A stretch of 64,000 nt of DNA from Sambucus nigra (lineage: Eukaryota; Streptophyta; Magnoliopsida; Dipsacales; Adoxaceae). A program made the translations under genes and the position numbers. Position 1 is the stretch's first letter. Every line of letters begins with the position of its first letter. Below are positions 28,898-40,900 of this stretch, in pieces. Below the pieces are notes generated by a model, which ran no database searches, had not been told where the DNA came from, and saw nothing but the letters and a program-made list of their open reading frames with translations. The stretch is from contig OX422222.1 of the NCBI GenBank assembly GCA_949130495.1, positions 278,804,109 to 278,868,108 on the forward strand, in the 5' to 3' direction.

Positions 28898-30026
28898 TTT
28901 TTTTAAGGAAGAGGTACAGTACCCCCATAAATTTTATTGAGAATAAAGGTGAAAAAGGCCCTCCTAGGTGGATAATACAAGCTCATGAAAGACTAAAACC
29001 TTTTGGGAAGTCAATAACCAAAAGGAAATAAAGCATAAAATAAACTTGGGACTTTATCTTTAAACCCGTTATAAACATGCCTACCTTCTTACAAGATAAA
29101 GAATAAGTCCTATTGTATTTGTAACCAATCTTATCTAACTTCAAACCACCTTTAACCAGATAAGAAAGATCCTATGAATTCTCAAACATATAAATGGAGG
29201 ACATCTCAACACCAACATTATCCAAGCAATTAACCACCATATTCGATTCTCTAAAGAAATGGCTCAAAGTAAAATTGAAATTATTGAGATTAGCTTTAAT
29301 TTCTTTTATGCTCTATATGTAGCTCCATGGAGGTTTCCAAAACATATTTAAAACTTTGATCAATATCAATGAGTCAGATTCAATTTGAATAAAGTTTATT
29401 CAGTACTTTAAACAAATCATAAGACCCATATTAAGCCTGAAAAGCTCTACTGCAGTATTTGTAGAAATACCATTAGAATTAGAAAATGCAATAAGTAAAT
29501 TACATTTAGGTTCTCTTATTATACCACCATATCCACTTGGCCCTAGATTACCTTTAGAAATATCGTCCACATTAAGTTCTAAAAAAATTTAGTAAGGGGG
29601 AATCTATTGAACCATTTTCACCATCTTCTATCTGGGGTAAATTTTCAAATCAAACACATCTTCTATTTTATTATCAAAAACTTGGATGGGGCTTTCAAAG
29701 TTCAAACACTTATAAATGTTAGAGATCAGTGATATAGCTTGAGTTATAATGAAATGCTCGTTGAATTATTTAGCCTCATAAAAAGCCATGTTCCTACTTT
29801 TCCATATTTCCCACCAAACAACAACTAGAATAATTTTCCCAAGGATTCTCAAGTAATGTATTGACCCTTCTTTGTAACACCATCTCATAAGAATAGCAGA
29901 AATAGAATTTCTATCTCTTATGGTACCCATAAGATTAGAGAAGAAGTTCCTTATAGGCCTTATTTTTTTACATTATAAAAACTAGTACATAATTGACTCA
30001 ACTTGAATAGGATAGGATTTAGTTCT
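28898..30026 (-). mobile_element. LINE-A, piece 1: 3' end
   Basis: Minus-strand LINE sequence whose 3' terminus is the poly-T run at 28898-28904. In LINE orientation it ends GGTACTGTACCTCTTCC plus poly-A, nearly the same as the 3' end of LINE-B (GGTACTGTCCCTCTTCC plus poly-A at 63093). LINE-A continues at 44491-44608 and again at 63094-64000. Confidence 0.85.
29080..30026 (-). pseudogene. LINE-A ORF2 C-terminus with RNase H
   Basis: The minus strand encodes a linker with WWEIWKSRNMAFYEAK, then an RNase H domain: LNVDDISKGNLGPSGYGGII, STNTAVELFRLNMGL, IQIESDS and FRESNMVVNCLDN. First Asp, Glu and second Asp are present; the last catalytic Asp of the usual R-E-x-N-x-x-A-D-x-L-A motif is Asn. 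Several stops interrupt it. A C-terminal RNase H is characteristic of many plant L1-type LINEs and would degrade template RNA during target-primed reverse transcription. The left part runs into the 3' UTR. Confidence 0.78.
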
Positions 30027-31231
30027 TGTAGAGGGGCCTTAAAGATAATCCTGAGATTAGGGATAATTACCTAATTAGTAACAGTGCTTGAGATAAAGCA
30101 ACCGAGGTAGCTCAAGCGTGGCAACTCAGCGAGGCATCTTCGTGTGATAACCTGTACTTTAGCTCGTTGTATTAGTCATATTGTATTTTTTATTTATGTT
30201 GACTGTAAGCCATAATGGTGGTAATGATGTAACGAGAATAATAAAGAGTTTTAGTGTGAGGTCAAACGGCACTCGCGAGAGACCAGGCTTGGTAGGGCCT
30301 GGGAGAGCTTTCATGCTCTATCGAATGACCTCACCGTGGGAACATTAGAGGGACTTAGTTTGGAGGATTGAGAAATAAGGCACCGTTGGGGCTTGTCTTG
30401 ACCATTTTAGATACACATGGTAAAACACCGAAGGACCCTGACCGCGGAACCTCGGGCGGTGCAGCTTTGAGTTCCATTGGGCGTTGAGCTGTGAACCATA
30501 CAACCCTCTACTTAATGTCACAGCTACTATAGGTGATGTCACTAGTCAGCTAAACAATGTCAGACCTGCACTTGAGTAAACCACCATGGTATTTGGGGTT
30601 GTCAGGAAGTTGGTGAGCCACCTCTATGACAATAACCCCCTGACACACAGTGGTTAGGCAAAAGGCATGTCTTATCATTTAATGTTTATGACGTGGAGGC
30701 AACTAGTGCATCAGGCATTTAATGTTGTGACATAAAGTATGAGGGATGTCTTTCGTGGTCTTAAATGACTGAGTTGCCTCGGAGATGGTGTGTGGGGGGG
30801 GGATATTTAAGGACCCCAACCACCCTTGAAGAGGGCATGATCTTTTGAGAGCTGAGGAATTATTGCTAGAGAGGATAGGCATCAAAGAGAGTTATTGCAA
30901 ACCAGAGGGTTTACTCACTCACCATTGTTATTTATTACGAAGCTTTTAATACTTGACAGATTCTTGAGGGTGTTTGGTGTGTTTCTACCTGCCTATCAAG
31001 GTGTATCTAGGGTGCTTACTTCTCTCTCCCTCTAGCTAAGTTACTTTTAAGTTTCTTTACTATTTTCCTGAGTTATACACGAGAGATTTGTGAGTTTGTA
31101 CTAAGTGTTATCTTCATTAGGTTTGTATTTGCATGTTCTATCACTAATCCAAGGTTTTGGCTAATTAACTTATCATCACCATACTTCAAAGGGGTTACAC
31201 CTCCATCTATAATCTAAAGTACCCTCTTACA
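30027..31231 (+). repeat. 5' LTR of Tat-B
   Basis: 1205 bp, highly similar to 43289-44490. A C/G-rich run GTGTGGGGGGGG near 30790 is shorter in the 3' copy. Confidence 0.92.
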
Positions 31232-31232
31232 T

Positions 31233-31251
31233 TTGGCACCTCTGCTGGGGA
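31233..31251 (+). other. Primer-binding site of Tat-B
   Basis: TTGGCACCTCTGCTGGGGA directly follows the 5' LTR. The tRNA was not assigned. Confidence 0.6.
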
Positions 31252-31273
31252 GGCATTCTTCTAAGTAAGGAGT

Positions 31274-33090
31274 ATGGCACAAGATAATGCTACTCGAAGG
31301 CTCAACTTTGATGACATCCAGCATAATGAAGAACAGGCTGCGAGAGAACTGAAGTCTCTAAGGGATGGGATTCCTCGGATAGAGGTACCTTTGGTTCAGA
31401 CAACGACGGGCATTCCAGGGGTGACACAAGCGTCCACGAGTGCTGGGTTAGGACCCACCCAGGTGGCGCTCCTCATGAGTAAGTTTTATGAGTTTTTTCA
31501 AACTCTAGTAGCATCGACTATGATGGGAGGATTGGAGGCTAATGCCTTCGTAACACTAGGGGTAGTTCCAACGGCCACACAAGGTGCAGGTGTAGCGGGA
31601 ACTGTCCCAGCAAGCATACCCCTGTTATGAATCCAGTCATGGGAACCTCAGGAGTTTCAATGGCCCCAACTATGACGACTTCTCCAGCTACAATGAGCAC
31701 TCAGCTTATGGTCCCGTGGGTGGTGGCCCCAGTAGCATCACCCATTGAGGAAATGACAAAGGAGATACAAAAAGAGATTTTGAAGTTCATGAAAGCATCC
31801 TCATAGTCTGCTAGCAAGGTAGCTTCAGTTTATGATGACTTTCGGACACCCTATCCTCAGGAATACAACGATGATCCCTATCCAAAGGACTATATTCCTC
31901 CTATTTTTAAAAAGTATACGAGGAAAGGTGGGAACACGAAGGAGCTTATTAAGCGCTTTGTTGAACACTTGGGAGCGCATTGCAATAACAAGAATCTTAA
32001 GTTGAGGGAGTTTTCCAAATCCTTAACTGATAAAGCATACACCTGGTACTCCCATTTGACTCCTAACAGCGTTTCTACATGGGAGGAGATACATGTAATG
32101 TTTATCCAAAAGTAAGCAAAGACTTGGGAAAGAAGTGGTAGCCTATGTTAGAAGGTTCAGGGAAAGATCCCTCGACGTGAGGGAGGAGGCGAAAGAATCA
32201 AAGTTATTACAGATCTGTGCTGAGGGGATAGTTCATGAGTACATCTTCCACCTTATCAATGAGATGCGCGAGGGGACTTTCTCCGCGTTCTTAAAGGCAG
32301 TGAGTAATATATCCTTGGTGGTGCATCCCAATCTGTTGGTGGTGCCCATGATGTTTAGGCAGCCGATGCAACCTGTGGGGGGGAGGTCTCAGCCCCCACA
32401 GGTAGGGTACACTTAAGGGGGAGATAGGGGCAGAGCACTGAAGAAGGATAATAAGAGGAAGTTCGAAAGAGATAGGGAGGACCCACCACCATTGCCTTGT
32501 ATAGTGAAAGAAGCTGTCAGCTGTTACAACGCGATGGTCCAAGGGGGAACGATCTATGAGCCAAAGGACATTCACGTTAGGGAGTCTGATGCGGCAACGA
32601 AGGCGGGTCCAAAGTACTTCTAGGATCATCAAAGGATCCAGCATCCAACCGAGAGTTATTTCACATTGATAAAAATCATCGACAAGTACGTAAAGGCAGT
32701 GACATTGCAAATCCCACCACAGAACGTCAATAGTAACCCCCTACCGACGCATGGGGCCAATCTCGTGGTCGCCTACGATGAAAAGGCTGAGAGAGGAGAA
32801 AGAGAGTCTATAATGAGGCCAGAAGAGTACGAAGAGGCTCTGGAAGATTGTACGAGGGGGAGGACTAACGTGGTGTTGGCTTATGATGAAGCATGCGCCA
32901 AGGACGTGGAGGAGGTGTACGGTGTTGAAGGTGAAGAAGTGGACCCCATTTTAGAATACTGTGCAATTTCAAAATCTCCAAAGTTCACCTAGTTCTTTGA
33001 CCAAGTGGGGGTACCGAAGAAGAGTAGGTTGGATATGACCCAAGAAATACTTGATATTGTGAGAAAGAACGCAGTCCCTTCACTGAGATG
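31274..33090 (+). pseudogene. gag: Tat-B gag pseudogene
   Basis: Starts with ATG at 31274 (MAQDNATRRLNFDD). After a Pro/Thr/Ala-rich stretch the capsid (retrotransposon gag) domain begins near 31830 with YDDFRTPYPQEY and continues with KELIKRFVEHLGAHCNNK and SLTDKAYTWYSHLTPNSV. It shifts frame near 32110 into 32135-32416 (VRRFRERSLDVREEAKESKL). At least two frameshifts and several stops are present. Further segments (32666-32992) are acidic and lead towards protease. Gag would package element RNA in the cytoplasm, but this copy is dead. Confidence 0.75.
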
Positions 33091-33100
33091 AAAGGGACCT

Positions 33101-33699
33101 ATGGCCAGGTTGGTAAGGAGGTTTTTGTCAAAAGGAACCTTCAACGATGCAGATAGGACTATAAGATTCCCTCACAACAAGTCATTGTATATGACTTCCA
33201 GTGTCAACGGAGTTAGCTTTGCACGGACTCTTATGGATGGGGGAGATTCCATTAATATCATGCCAATTAATTCCTTCCACACAACTAATATTCCAGAAGA
33301 AAGGTTGGTCTCCGTGCCCTTGGTGATTTTGGGTACGATAACCAATCTTCCAAATCCATTGGATACGTTAATGTTGGGATTATAATGGGAAATATGAGTT
33401 CCCATATTAAGTCACATGTGATAGAGAATGCAACTTCCTATCATCTGTTAATAGGTAGGGTGTGGATGCGCAACCAAGGGCTAGTTCCTTCTAGATACCA
33501 CCAATGTGACAAAGTGAATGTCAAGGGGACAGAGGTGACTATTAGGGATACCAAGAGGCCCTTCGTCGTTGAGGAAGCTCACTTGGTGGATGCAGCATTT
33601 TACACAGAGTTAGAAGAAGATGTTTGGGTCTTGACCAGAAGAATGGAGGGAGCATGGGTTCCCTCAATCAGAGAAAGGATGGGACCCTTAAACGAGTAA
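33101..33699 (+). pseudogene. Tat-B protease region
   Basis: Two frames together give the Tat aspartic protease. VNGVSFARTLMDGGDSINIM (33211-33270) holds the D-G-G/S site typical of Tat elements in place of D-T-G. SYHLLIGRVWMRNQGLVPS (about 33436-33490) matches the conserved second half (Y-x-L-L-x-G-R-x-W). A frameshift at about 33385 separates them. The enzyme would process Gag-Pol. Confidence 0.75.
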
Positions 33700-34396
33700 A
33701 AAAGGGGGGTTATGAGCAGCACAAGGGAAATTACTGAAGAGGCCCATTAGGTGGTCCCATGGACCCAGGGCATCTCGAAGCAGCTTAAAGACAGAATAAG
33801 GCCCAGAGTGGACCCGATGGAGCATGAGGTTCAACGGCAGAGCGTGCTGAGTCGGCTCTCAGGAGAAGGAGTGGCCGAAGCTTCTAAAGAAAAGAAGAGG
33901 AAGGTAGTTGCCACTACCAGCTGGAAATGAAAGAAGGTTATTACCGAGGATGGAACGATGGTGTATCGATTGTAACGGTGTGAGCGGGCAGTCGAAGAAA
34001 CTGAGGATGAGGTTGACCCGATATGAATGCTTTTTGGTAGATCAATGAGGGCAGTGTATGGTGATAGATAATTCTAGCATATAGGAATTCGTGGAAGAAG
34101 TCACCGAGGAGCCAGATTACATGGCAAATCAGCCAAAGCCCCACGCACAAGAGTTGGAGAAATTGAACCTGGTAAAAGAGGGAGAAGATCTGAGGCCCAT
34201 CTTCATCTTTAAGGATCTCAGTAACCAGAAATGAGAGGCCTTGGTCGAGTTGATTCGGGAGTTTATAGATGTCTTCATATGGAAATACACAGAAATAGAG
34301 GGATTGGATGAGGAAGTAAGCTGCCACAAGTTGAATGTAATTCCTTCAGCTATTCCAGTGAAATAAGCGACAAGAACATACAAGCCTGAGCTATAT
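33700..34396 (+). pseudogene. Tat-B protease-RT linker, degraded
   Basis: No domain is expected here beyond the start of RT. Plus-strand codons recover pieces such as KVVATTSW and the RT lead-in near 34330-34396 with stops. The minus-strand ORFs at 33941-34407 are shadows. Confidence 0.45.
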
Positions 34397-35008
34397 TTGA
34401 AGATCAAAGAGGAGGTTCAACGCTTACTAATGGCAGGGTTCATCACACCGATACAGCACCCACTTTGGCTATCTAGTATTATCCCGGTGGGGAAGAAAGA
34501 CAAAAACCAAATAAGGATCTGTGTGGATTTTAGAGATTTGAATAGAGCTTGTACCAAAGATGAGTTCCCTCTGCCCTCCATTAATAGCTTGATAGACGCA
34601 ATCGCATGTAATGAAATATATAGCTTCATGGACAGGTATGTAGGGTATAACCAGATCAAGATGGACCCCGTGGATGCAGAGAAAATAGTGTTCAGAACCC
34701 CGTTAGGCAACTTCATATACAAGGTGATGCCGTTTGGGCTCAAAAACACTAGAGCAAGTTACCAGAGGACAATGATGGCCATTTTTCATGACTTTTTCCA
34801 TAAATTTCTAGAATTCTATGTGGATGATTTGGTCATCAAATCGAGGAAGGAGGAGACCCATATGAGAGACTTGAGGAAGGTGTTTTCTCGTTGTAGGAAG
34901 TTTAAATTGAGGATGAATCCATTAAAGTGTGTTTTTAGGGTGACAAGTGAGAAGTTCCTTGGCTTTATGGTTGATCGACAAGGGGTGCAGATGAACCAAG
35001 TCAAATAG
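34397..35008 (+). pseudogene. Tat-B reverse transcriptase
   Basis: A 203-codon open stretch covers most of the RT fingers and palm: IKEEVQRLLMAGFITPIQHP, IRICVDFRDLNRACTKDEFP, VMPFGLKN, and the catalytic FYVDDLVIKS (YVDD at 34817-34828), with LGFMVDRQGVQ near the end. The catalytic pair is intact. NTRAS replaces the usual N-A-x-A-T/S after PFGLKN. The stop at 35006-35008 separates it from the RNase H part. This is the best preserved stretch of Tat-B pol. It would copy element RNA into cDNA. Confidence 0.88.
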
Positions 35009-35698
35009 CGAGTGATCTTGGAAATACCATGCCCAAGAACGGTAAAAGAACTGAAGAGTTTCCTCGGTAAAGTCTCCTACCTTAGGAGATTTGTGCCTGG
35101 GTAGCCGAAGTAACACATCTATTGATGCAGCTGTTGCGAAAGAATGCGAAGTTCAAGTGGGAGGAGATTCATCAGGAGTCTCTCGGTGGGCTGAAGAAAC
35201 TGCTCGTTTCACCACAGAATATGGTTCCCCCAAAGGCAGGAATACCGTTGCAGCTGTACCTCACATCCACCATGAAGTCCGTGGGAGATTTATAAGCGCA
35301 AGAGATCGATGGGAAGGAATGGCTAGTCTACTACCTCAGCAGGATCATCCATAGACCAGAAGTCAGATACAGTAGCTTAGAAAGACATTATTTAGCCTTA
35401 GTCTTTGTAACGCAAAAACTTAGGCATTATATGTTATCTTTTATAATTCATATTGTAACTAGATGTGATCTTATTAAGTATTTGCAAGCAAGAATGATTT
35501 TATTTGGTAGAGCAGCTAGGTGGTTCCTCATCCTATCAAAATATGAGTTAAAGTGTGGTGCCTCGCGCAATCAAAAGCCAGACATACGCTGATCTGTTGG
35601 ATATCTTCCCCTTAGGAACCTTCGAGCCACCCAAAGAAGATATTCCAGGAGAGGATTTGCAGGCCAACCATCTAGAGGCAACGGACGAGGAATAGACC
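35009..35698 (+). pseudogene. Tat-B first RNase H (RT-linked)
   Basis: Plus-strand codons give VKELKSFLGKVSYLRRFVPG near 35040-35100 and then, after frameshifts, an RNase H-like region through about 35560 (SSLERHYLALVFVTQKLRHY and LKYEL-like pieces). It is heavily broken. This position matches the RNase H that follows RT in all Ty3/gypsy elements. Confidence 0.65.
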
Positions 35699-36049
35699 AT
35701 GTAGATCGATGGGTCATTGGCAGATAAGAAGGGAGGAGCGGGGGTTATTCTTTCGAAAGGAATGGAAGAGATTTGCCTTTCTTACAAGTTAGATTTCCCT
35801 TGTTCTAACAACGAAGCAGAATATGAGGCATTGGTGTTGGGATTACTAGAGGCTCTTCGAATAGGGATTCGTTCACTTTGCATCAAGGGAGATTTAAACT
35901 TGGTGGTTCAGCAAGTGAATGGAGAGTACGCGTTAAAACACATGAGCCTAGAACCATACAGAACAATCATCCAGAGACTTATTTGCCAGTTCCATCGAAC
36001 CAAGATCAGGAGACAGTCTAGAACGATGAACCACCATCCAGATGCCTAG
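35699..36049 (+). pseudogene. Tat-B second (archaeal-type) RNase H
   Basis: The frame reads IDGSLADKKGGAGVILSKG, then FPCSNNEAEYEALVLGLLEA, then IKGDLNLVVQQVNGEY. The D-G-S, N-N-E-A-E-Y-E-A-L and G-D motifs are those of the extra archaeal-type RNase H found only in Tat-lineage plant elements. It would help to remove RNA from RNA-DNA hybrids. A TAG lies directly before IDGS, and the ORF starts at an ATG a little later. The three catalytic acidic residues seen (D, E, D) are present. Confidence 0.83.
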
Positions 36050-37660
36050 GCCACCATTTCCCAGAAGATGGTCATGAGAAGCGATACAACTATCATCATG
36101 ATCCAACGAAGAATAGCTCCCTCGATAGTACAGTTGATATTACCGATGGAGGAGGAGGAGGACTGGAGGGGAGAGATCAAAAGACAATTAGAATCTGGGG
36201 AAGGAGCGATTGGGGATGAGAGAATTAGCCCAGAACTTCACAAACTAGGGAAACCTTTACTTTTGGAATACAGGAGGATGGTTGTCGAGATGCATCGGTC
36301 CAGAAGAGGAAGGGCAAAGATTGAAGAAATTGCACGAAGCACACTACGAAACAGCTGAGATGCCCCTCTACCGAAGAATGCAAAGAGAGGGGTATTTTAC
36401 CTAAGATGATATAGGATGCGGTATAACTACAACGGAAGTGAGATAAATGCCAAGTATTCTTCGAAGCAGCTGAATGTCACTTTGTGGAGGCTCAACCTGA
36501 CTGGAGACATCCCTATATTGACTTCATGAAAAATGGAGTTATCCCAATGGATAAAATTGATGCGATGGGACTCAAGAGAAGGGCCTCAAGATTTTACGTT
36601 CAGGAGGGGAAGCTTTATCGAAGGGGATACTTTAATAGGTCATTGCATTGCATCACGAAGGAAGAGGCAACAAAGGTTCTCAAATAGGCGCACAATCTAG
36701 CTCATATAGGAGGGGCCAAGTTATATGACCAGTTGATGACTCTAGGATACTATTGGCCAACGATGGAGAAAGATTTTATTGAGTTCATTCAAAGGTGCAA
36801 GGCTTTCCAGCTTCATGAAAATATAATCCATGCCCCCATCGATAGACCTGCACTCCCTGGCAACGCCTTATCCTTTTCACACTTGGGCGTTTGACCTAGT
36901 AAAGTGGGGTGAGGCGATACCATTGAGAAGGGCAACAGTAGGAGTGGTGAGAAACTTCATCAGGGAATACATCATTTGTCATTTCAGGATCCCAAAGGTT
37001 ATCCTTTAGGATAATGGAACCCCTTTCATCAATTCAGAAGTAACGATGCTCACAGACAAATACTCCATTGTCCATCACACTTCGACGGTGGCATACCCAA
37101 AGGGAAACGGTTAAGCCAAAGTGACTAACAAAACTTTGTTCAATATCTTGGCTAAAATGATAAAGGACTTCTCAGGATCGTGGGATGACAAGTTACCGGC
37201 CATTTTATGGGCCTATTGGATGACTAAGAGGAAACCCATGGGGTATAGACTGTTCTTTCTTATTTATGGGGCCAATGCAATTATCCCAATAGAGGTAGAA
37301 GTTCCCTCTGCTCGATATGCCTCACGAAGTAGCATGATTCCCCAGAATAGACACATGCAGTTGAAAGTGTTGGACAAACACAGAGACAACGTGATGCAGC
37401 ACTTTCAAATGTATACAAGGCAACTCTCCAGGGCGTATGATAAATTAGTGAGACCAAGGAAGTTTGTGAAGGGAGACCTCGTATTTAAAGAGGATGTGAA
37501 ACATATTAGAGGGCTTCCTCTTCCCAAGTTTGTAGTAAATTGGGAAGGACCCTTTACTGTAAAAGAGGCTCATGAATCAAGTTATTGCTTAATCTCTAAG
37601 ATGGAAGAAGATAAACCATTCAAGATCAATAATAAATGGTTAAAAGTCTATCATGTGTAG
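36050..37660 (+). pseudogene. Tat-B integrase
   Basis: The zinc-binding domain is near 36688-36830, with AHNLAHIGGAKLYDQLM, LGYYWPTMEKDF and CKAFQLHENI (second Cys of C-x2-C lost). The catalytic core is fragmented by frameshifts between 36840 and 37120. The C-terminal half is open from 37121 to 37660: NILAKMIKDFSGSWDDKLP, IYGANAIIPIEV, LVRPRKFVKGDLV and LPKFVVNWEGPFTV, ending NNKWLKVYHV. There is no chromodomain, as expected for Tat. It would insert cDNA into chromosomes. Confidence 0.83.
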
Positions 37661-37949
37661 GCAGTTATGTTTGACCACTAATGTAATTGGTTGTTATGAA
37701 TGCACAAGTTCTTTATTTTTATTATGATGTGTGAACAAGTTCTTTTTACTATAACTCAAGAAGAGGTGAAAGAATTATATAGCTTTATAAATCAAAGTAA
37801 ACAGTTGTAACACAGAAACGGCATAAGAAAATAAGTATCTTTTTCCATTCATGAACTTTAGTGCATTACAAAATTAGGAGCTATCGCCCAAGAATTACAT
37901 GAAAAGAGGAAAACAAATACATATACAAAAAACTCATTGGCCCAGGAGA
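37661..37949. other. Gap between Tat-B integrase and antisense region
   Basis: AT-rich, with no ORF. Both coding regions, on opposite strands, end towards this point, so it is a convergent 3'-to-3' junction. Confidence 0.55.
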
Positions 37950-40900
37950 AACCACAGATTCAGAGAAGAGCAAAAATCTCCAGGAAGGCCAAAAGAAGCT
38001 GCTTGGCAGGACCGTTGGGCATTGATAAAAACCTCCAACCTTGTTTGCGCCTGTGTGCGCTCAATCAGGAGTTTCTCTTATTTTGACTTTGTCGCGCCTA
38101 GATCCTCTTCGAGGTCCTCCACCTCTTTGTCAATGGTTTCAAGAAGAGGTGCAAGCTCGGCTAACTTGGCTTCATCGGCCCTCTGATCCTCCTGATGTTT
38201 TCGTAAGAGCTCCCTCTGGTTGTCCAATCGCTGACTCTTCAAAGTCTTCAAATGTGCGATGAGCTAGTCAAAACGGAACCCGTCACGACCTAACTCCCTC
38301 AGATATCTCAAGAATTGGTTGAGGAGGGGTCTGGTCACATTCACAGTTAGAGTGTTAGTAATTTTAGCAATAACGGTGGCCATGCCTTGAAGCCTATGGC
38401 TCATAATTAAGATGTTCGAACGTAGGCAGTCCACCGTGAAGGTCTCAGGATGATAGCTCACATGTTGCTCGATGACCAAACGGTGGTTGGCAGGTATTTG
38501 GGGAGAACATTGGAGTATCATCAGGCAGAAGGCAGGAGGATCCAAGTCAGGCAGAGGAAGATCGCACCCAGATTCGCTCTCCGCAGTAGCACCTGTCGTG
38601 GAACCTTGATCATTATGGCTAGATTCTTCGGAGGAGACAGGTTCACGATGTGGCGAGGCAATGGGAGAAGGAACTGGTGGAGAATCCTCCCGAGCAACTT
38701 GATAACAGGTAGGAGAAATAATGAGTTTATGAAAAAATCTTAACAAGTGTTTTCGTTGTTAAGTCACCGTTATAGCTGAAGTTTATGGGAAAATGAAAAC
38801 AAGTGTTTTCGTTGTTAAGTCACTATTATAGGTGGAGTTTATGAAAAATCTTAACAAGTGTTTTCGTTGTTAAGTCACCGTTATAGGTGGGGTTTATGAA
38901 AAATCTTAACAAGTGTTTTCGTTGTTAAGTCACCGTTATAGGTGGAGTTTATGGACAAATCTTAACAAGTGTTTTAGTTGTTAAGTCACCATTATAGGTG
39001 GAGTTTATGAAAAATCTTAACAAGTGTTTTCGTTATTAAGTCACCATTATAGGTGGAGTTTATGAAAAAATTCTTAACAAGTGTTTTCATTATTAAGTCA
39101 CCGTTACAGGTGGAGTTTATGGAACAAACCTTAACAAGGGTGTTAAGTCACTAGTATAGGTGGAATTTATGGAAAAAACTTAACAGGTGTTTTCAGTGTT
39201 AAGTCACAAACACAGTTGAAGTCGGAGAAACTGAGAAATACAGAGAAATTAGAGAAGTACCTCAGCAGCAGTAGGAGTAAGATTGGGAGTCACCATGGGG
39301 GCCATAAGAAAAGAAACCGTGGGAGGCGGGCTCAATACCTCAGCAGCCTCAACGGAGCCCTTAGATGCAGAAGCCTCAACGATAGGCACACTCTCCTCAC
39401 CATCATTTGGCACTAAGGCCATGGGTGCATCATCGGAAGGAGATGTTGGACCTTTAAGAGATGTCCCAACGGGAGCAGTAGCACCAACCTGGGGCTGGGA
39501 AGGGAAAAGGACACTCAAAGAAAAAGGTGGAGAGAGATTTGGAGAAAGCTGCAAATGTAAAGCCAAGTGTTAGGCACAGGGAGTAAACACAAGTATATGA
39601 GCCATAAATGCACCTAACTTACCCCCATTATGGCACCAAAAAGAGGAACCGCACTAAGGGGCCATGTCAGTACAGGAGGAAGGAGAAGGTTAACTATCAG
39701 TGATGCCACCTCCACCTAAAGCAGCCCAACATGTTAGAAATGATAAACAAAGCAAGGGGATAAATAAATAAAAGATGGGAGACTTGATAAGAAATTTACC
39801 TGAGAGGCACTTTCCCGACCACAACAAGGGGCAGAGGAACCTCTCGCTCCGAGGGTAATTCAGAGGAGGCTGGAACAGTTGCCTCGGGTTGGTTAAACAT
39901 CTCAGCAGCACCAGTGGCGGCATCTCTGACCCGATGGGAGGATGAACGGCGAGAATAGGTGAGACCTATTAAGGGAGAACGTGGAAGGGCGGCAGTGGAT
40001 GGAGGGGCACTGCAATGCCCCCCCATGAAACGACTCACTGGGGGACTGGGAGGACTGGACCTCGCTTATTCAACTCCTTGCACCAACGTTATCATGAAAT
40101 AAGTAAAGGCGCTACCTTAAGAAAAGAGGAATGAGAAAAAAACTAACACACATACCTTGGATCTAGAGGGAGAACGAGAGGGTATGACCACTGGTGAAGG
40201 TGGTGAAGAAGCAGCAGCAGAAGGAGTGGGTGATGCAGGTTTCTCACGTATTTTCTTCTTCGGGGACCTGGTACCTAGTGTTCTCTTTCTTGATCTCGTC
40301 GCCCCACCACTTTCAGGCACCCTCAACCTTCTTCTCTTTTTTACTGGTGGCTCACTAGGATCCACCACGATCGTGGGAAACGCACCTGGAGGAGGAACGG
40401 TGACAGCGCGCCATTGGAACTCAGCCTATATTCTGTAGACTTCAGCTTGCACCTGCCTCATAAGCTCTTCAGCTACTCCCGGAGACATGAGAGGGGGAAC
40501 GGAGGCAATAAGTAATGACTCCAATGGAGTTGGCATTTGACCTTGGGCCTTGGACTACTTGGACTTGGATTTCTTGGCCTTCTTAGTAGGTGGCTGATAT
40601 GGCCCTTCTCTCGTGGAAGCTTCGGTCGTAGGGGCAGATGGTTTGGGGGTCACAGCGGACTTGGGTTTGGGCGTGGCAACAGGGGTCATGAGGAAGTATG
40701 GGGGAAGTTCGCTGGGAGGCTCTTTGGGGGTCTGGCTTAGAGGGAACTCAACCCCAAGCACGGAGTTCCCCTTTAAACCCAGTTCAGAAGAAGAGAAGGA
40801 AAGGAATAGGGGATATTGAGGGGGGGACTGGATGTACTCACAAATCATGGCCAACTTCTCCAAATGGAACTTAGTGGAAAAAGAAGTGGATACGTCTCCC

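Noticed and set aside
33941..34407. Minus-strand ORFs with hydrophobic stretches
   Set aside because: Shadows of the Tat-B protease-RT linker, which matches Tat pol on the plus strand.
34397..36049. RT plus RNase H as an endogenous pararetrovirus
   Set aside because: LTRs, PBS, integrase, Tat-type gag and the second RNase H identify a Ty3/gypsy retrotransposon; no movement protein or viral coat motif was seen.
38723..39210. Regular repeats suggestive of a CRISPR array
   Set aside because: Units are contiguous tandem copies with no unique spacers, in a plant retrotransposon.
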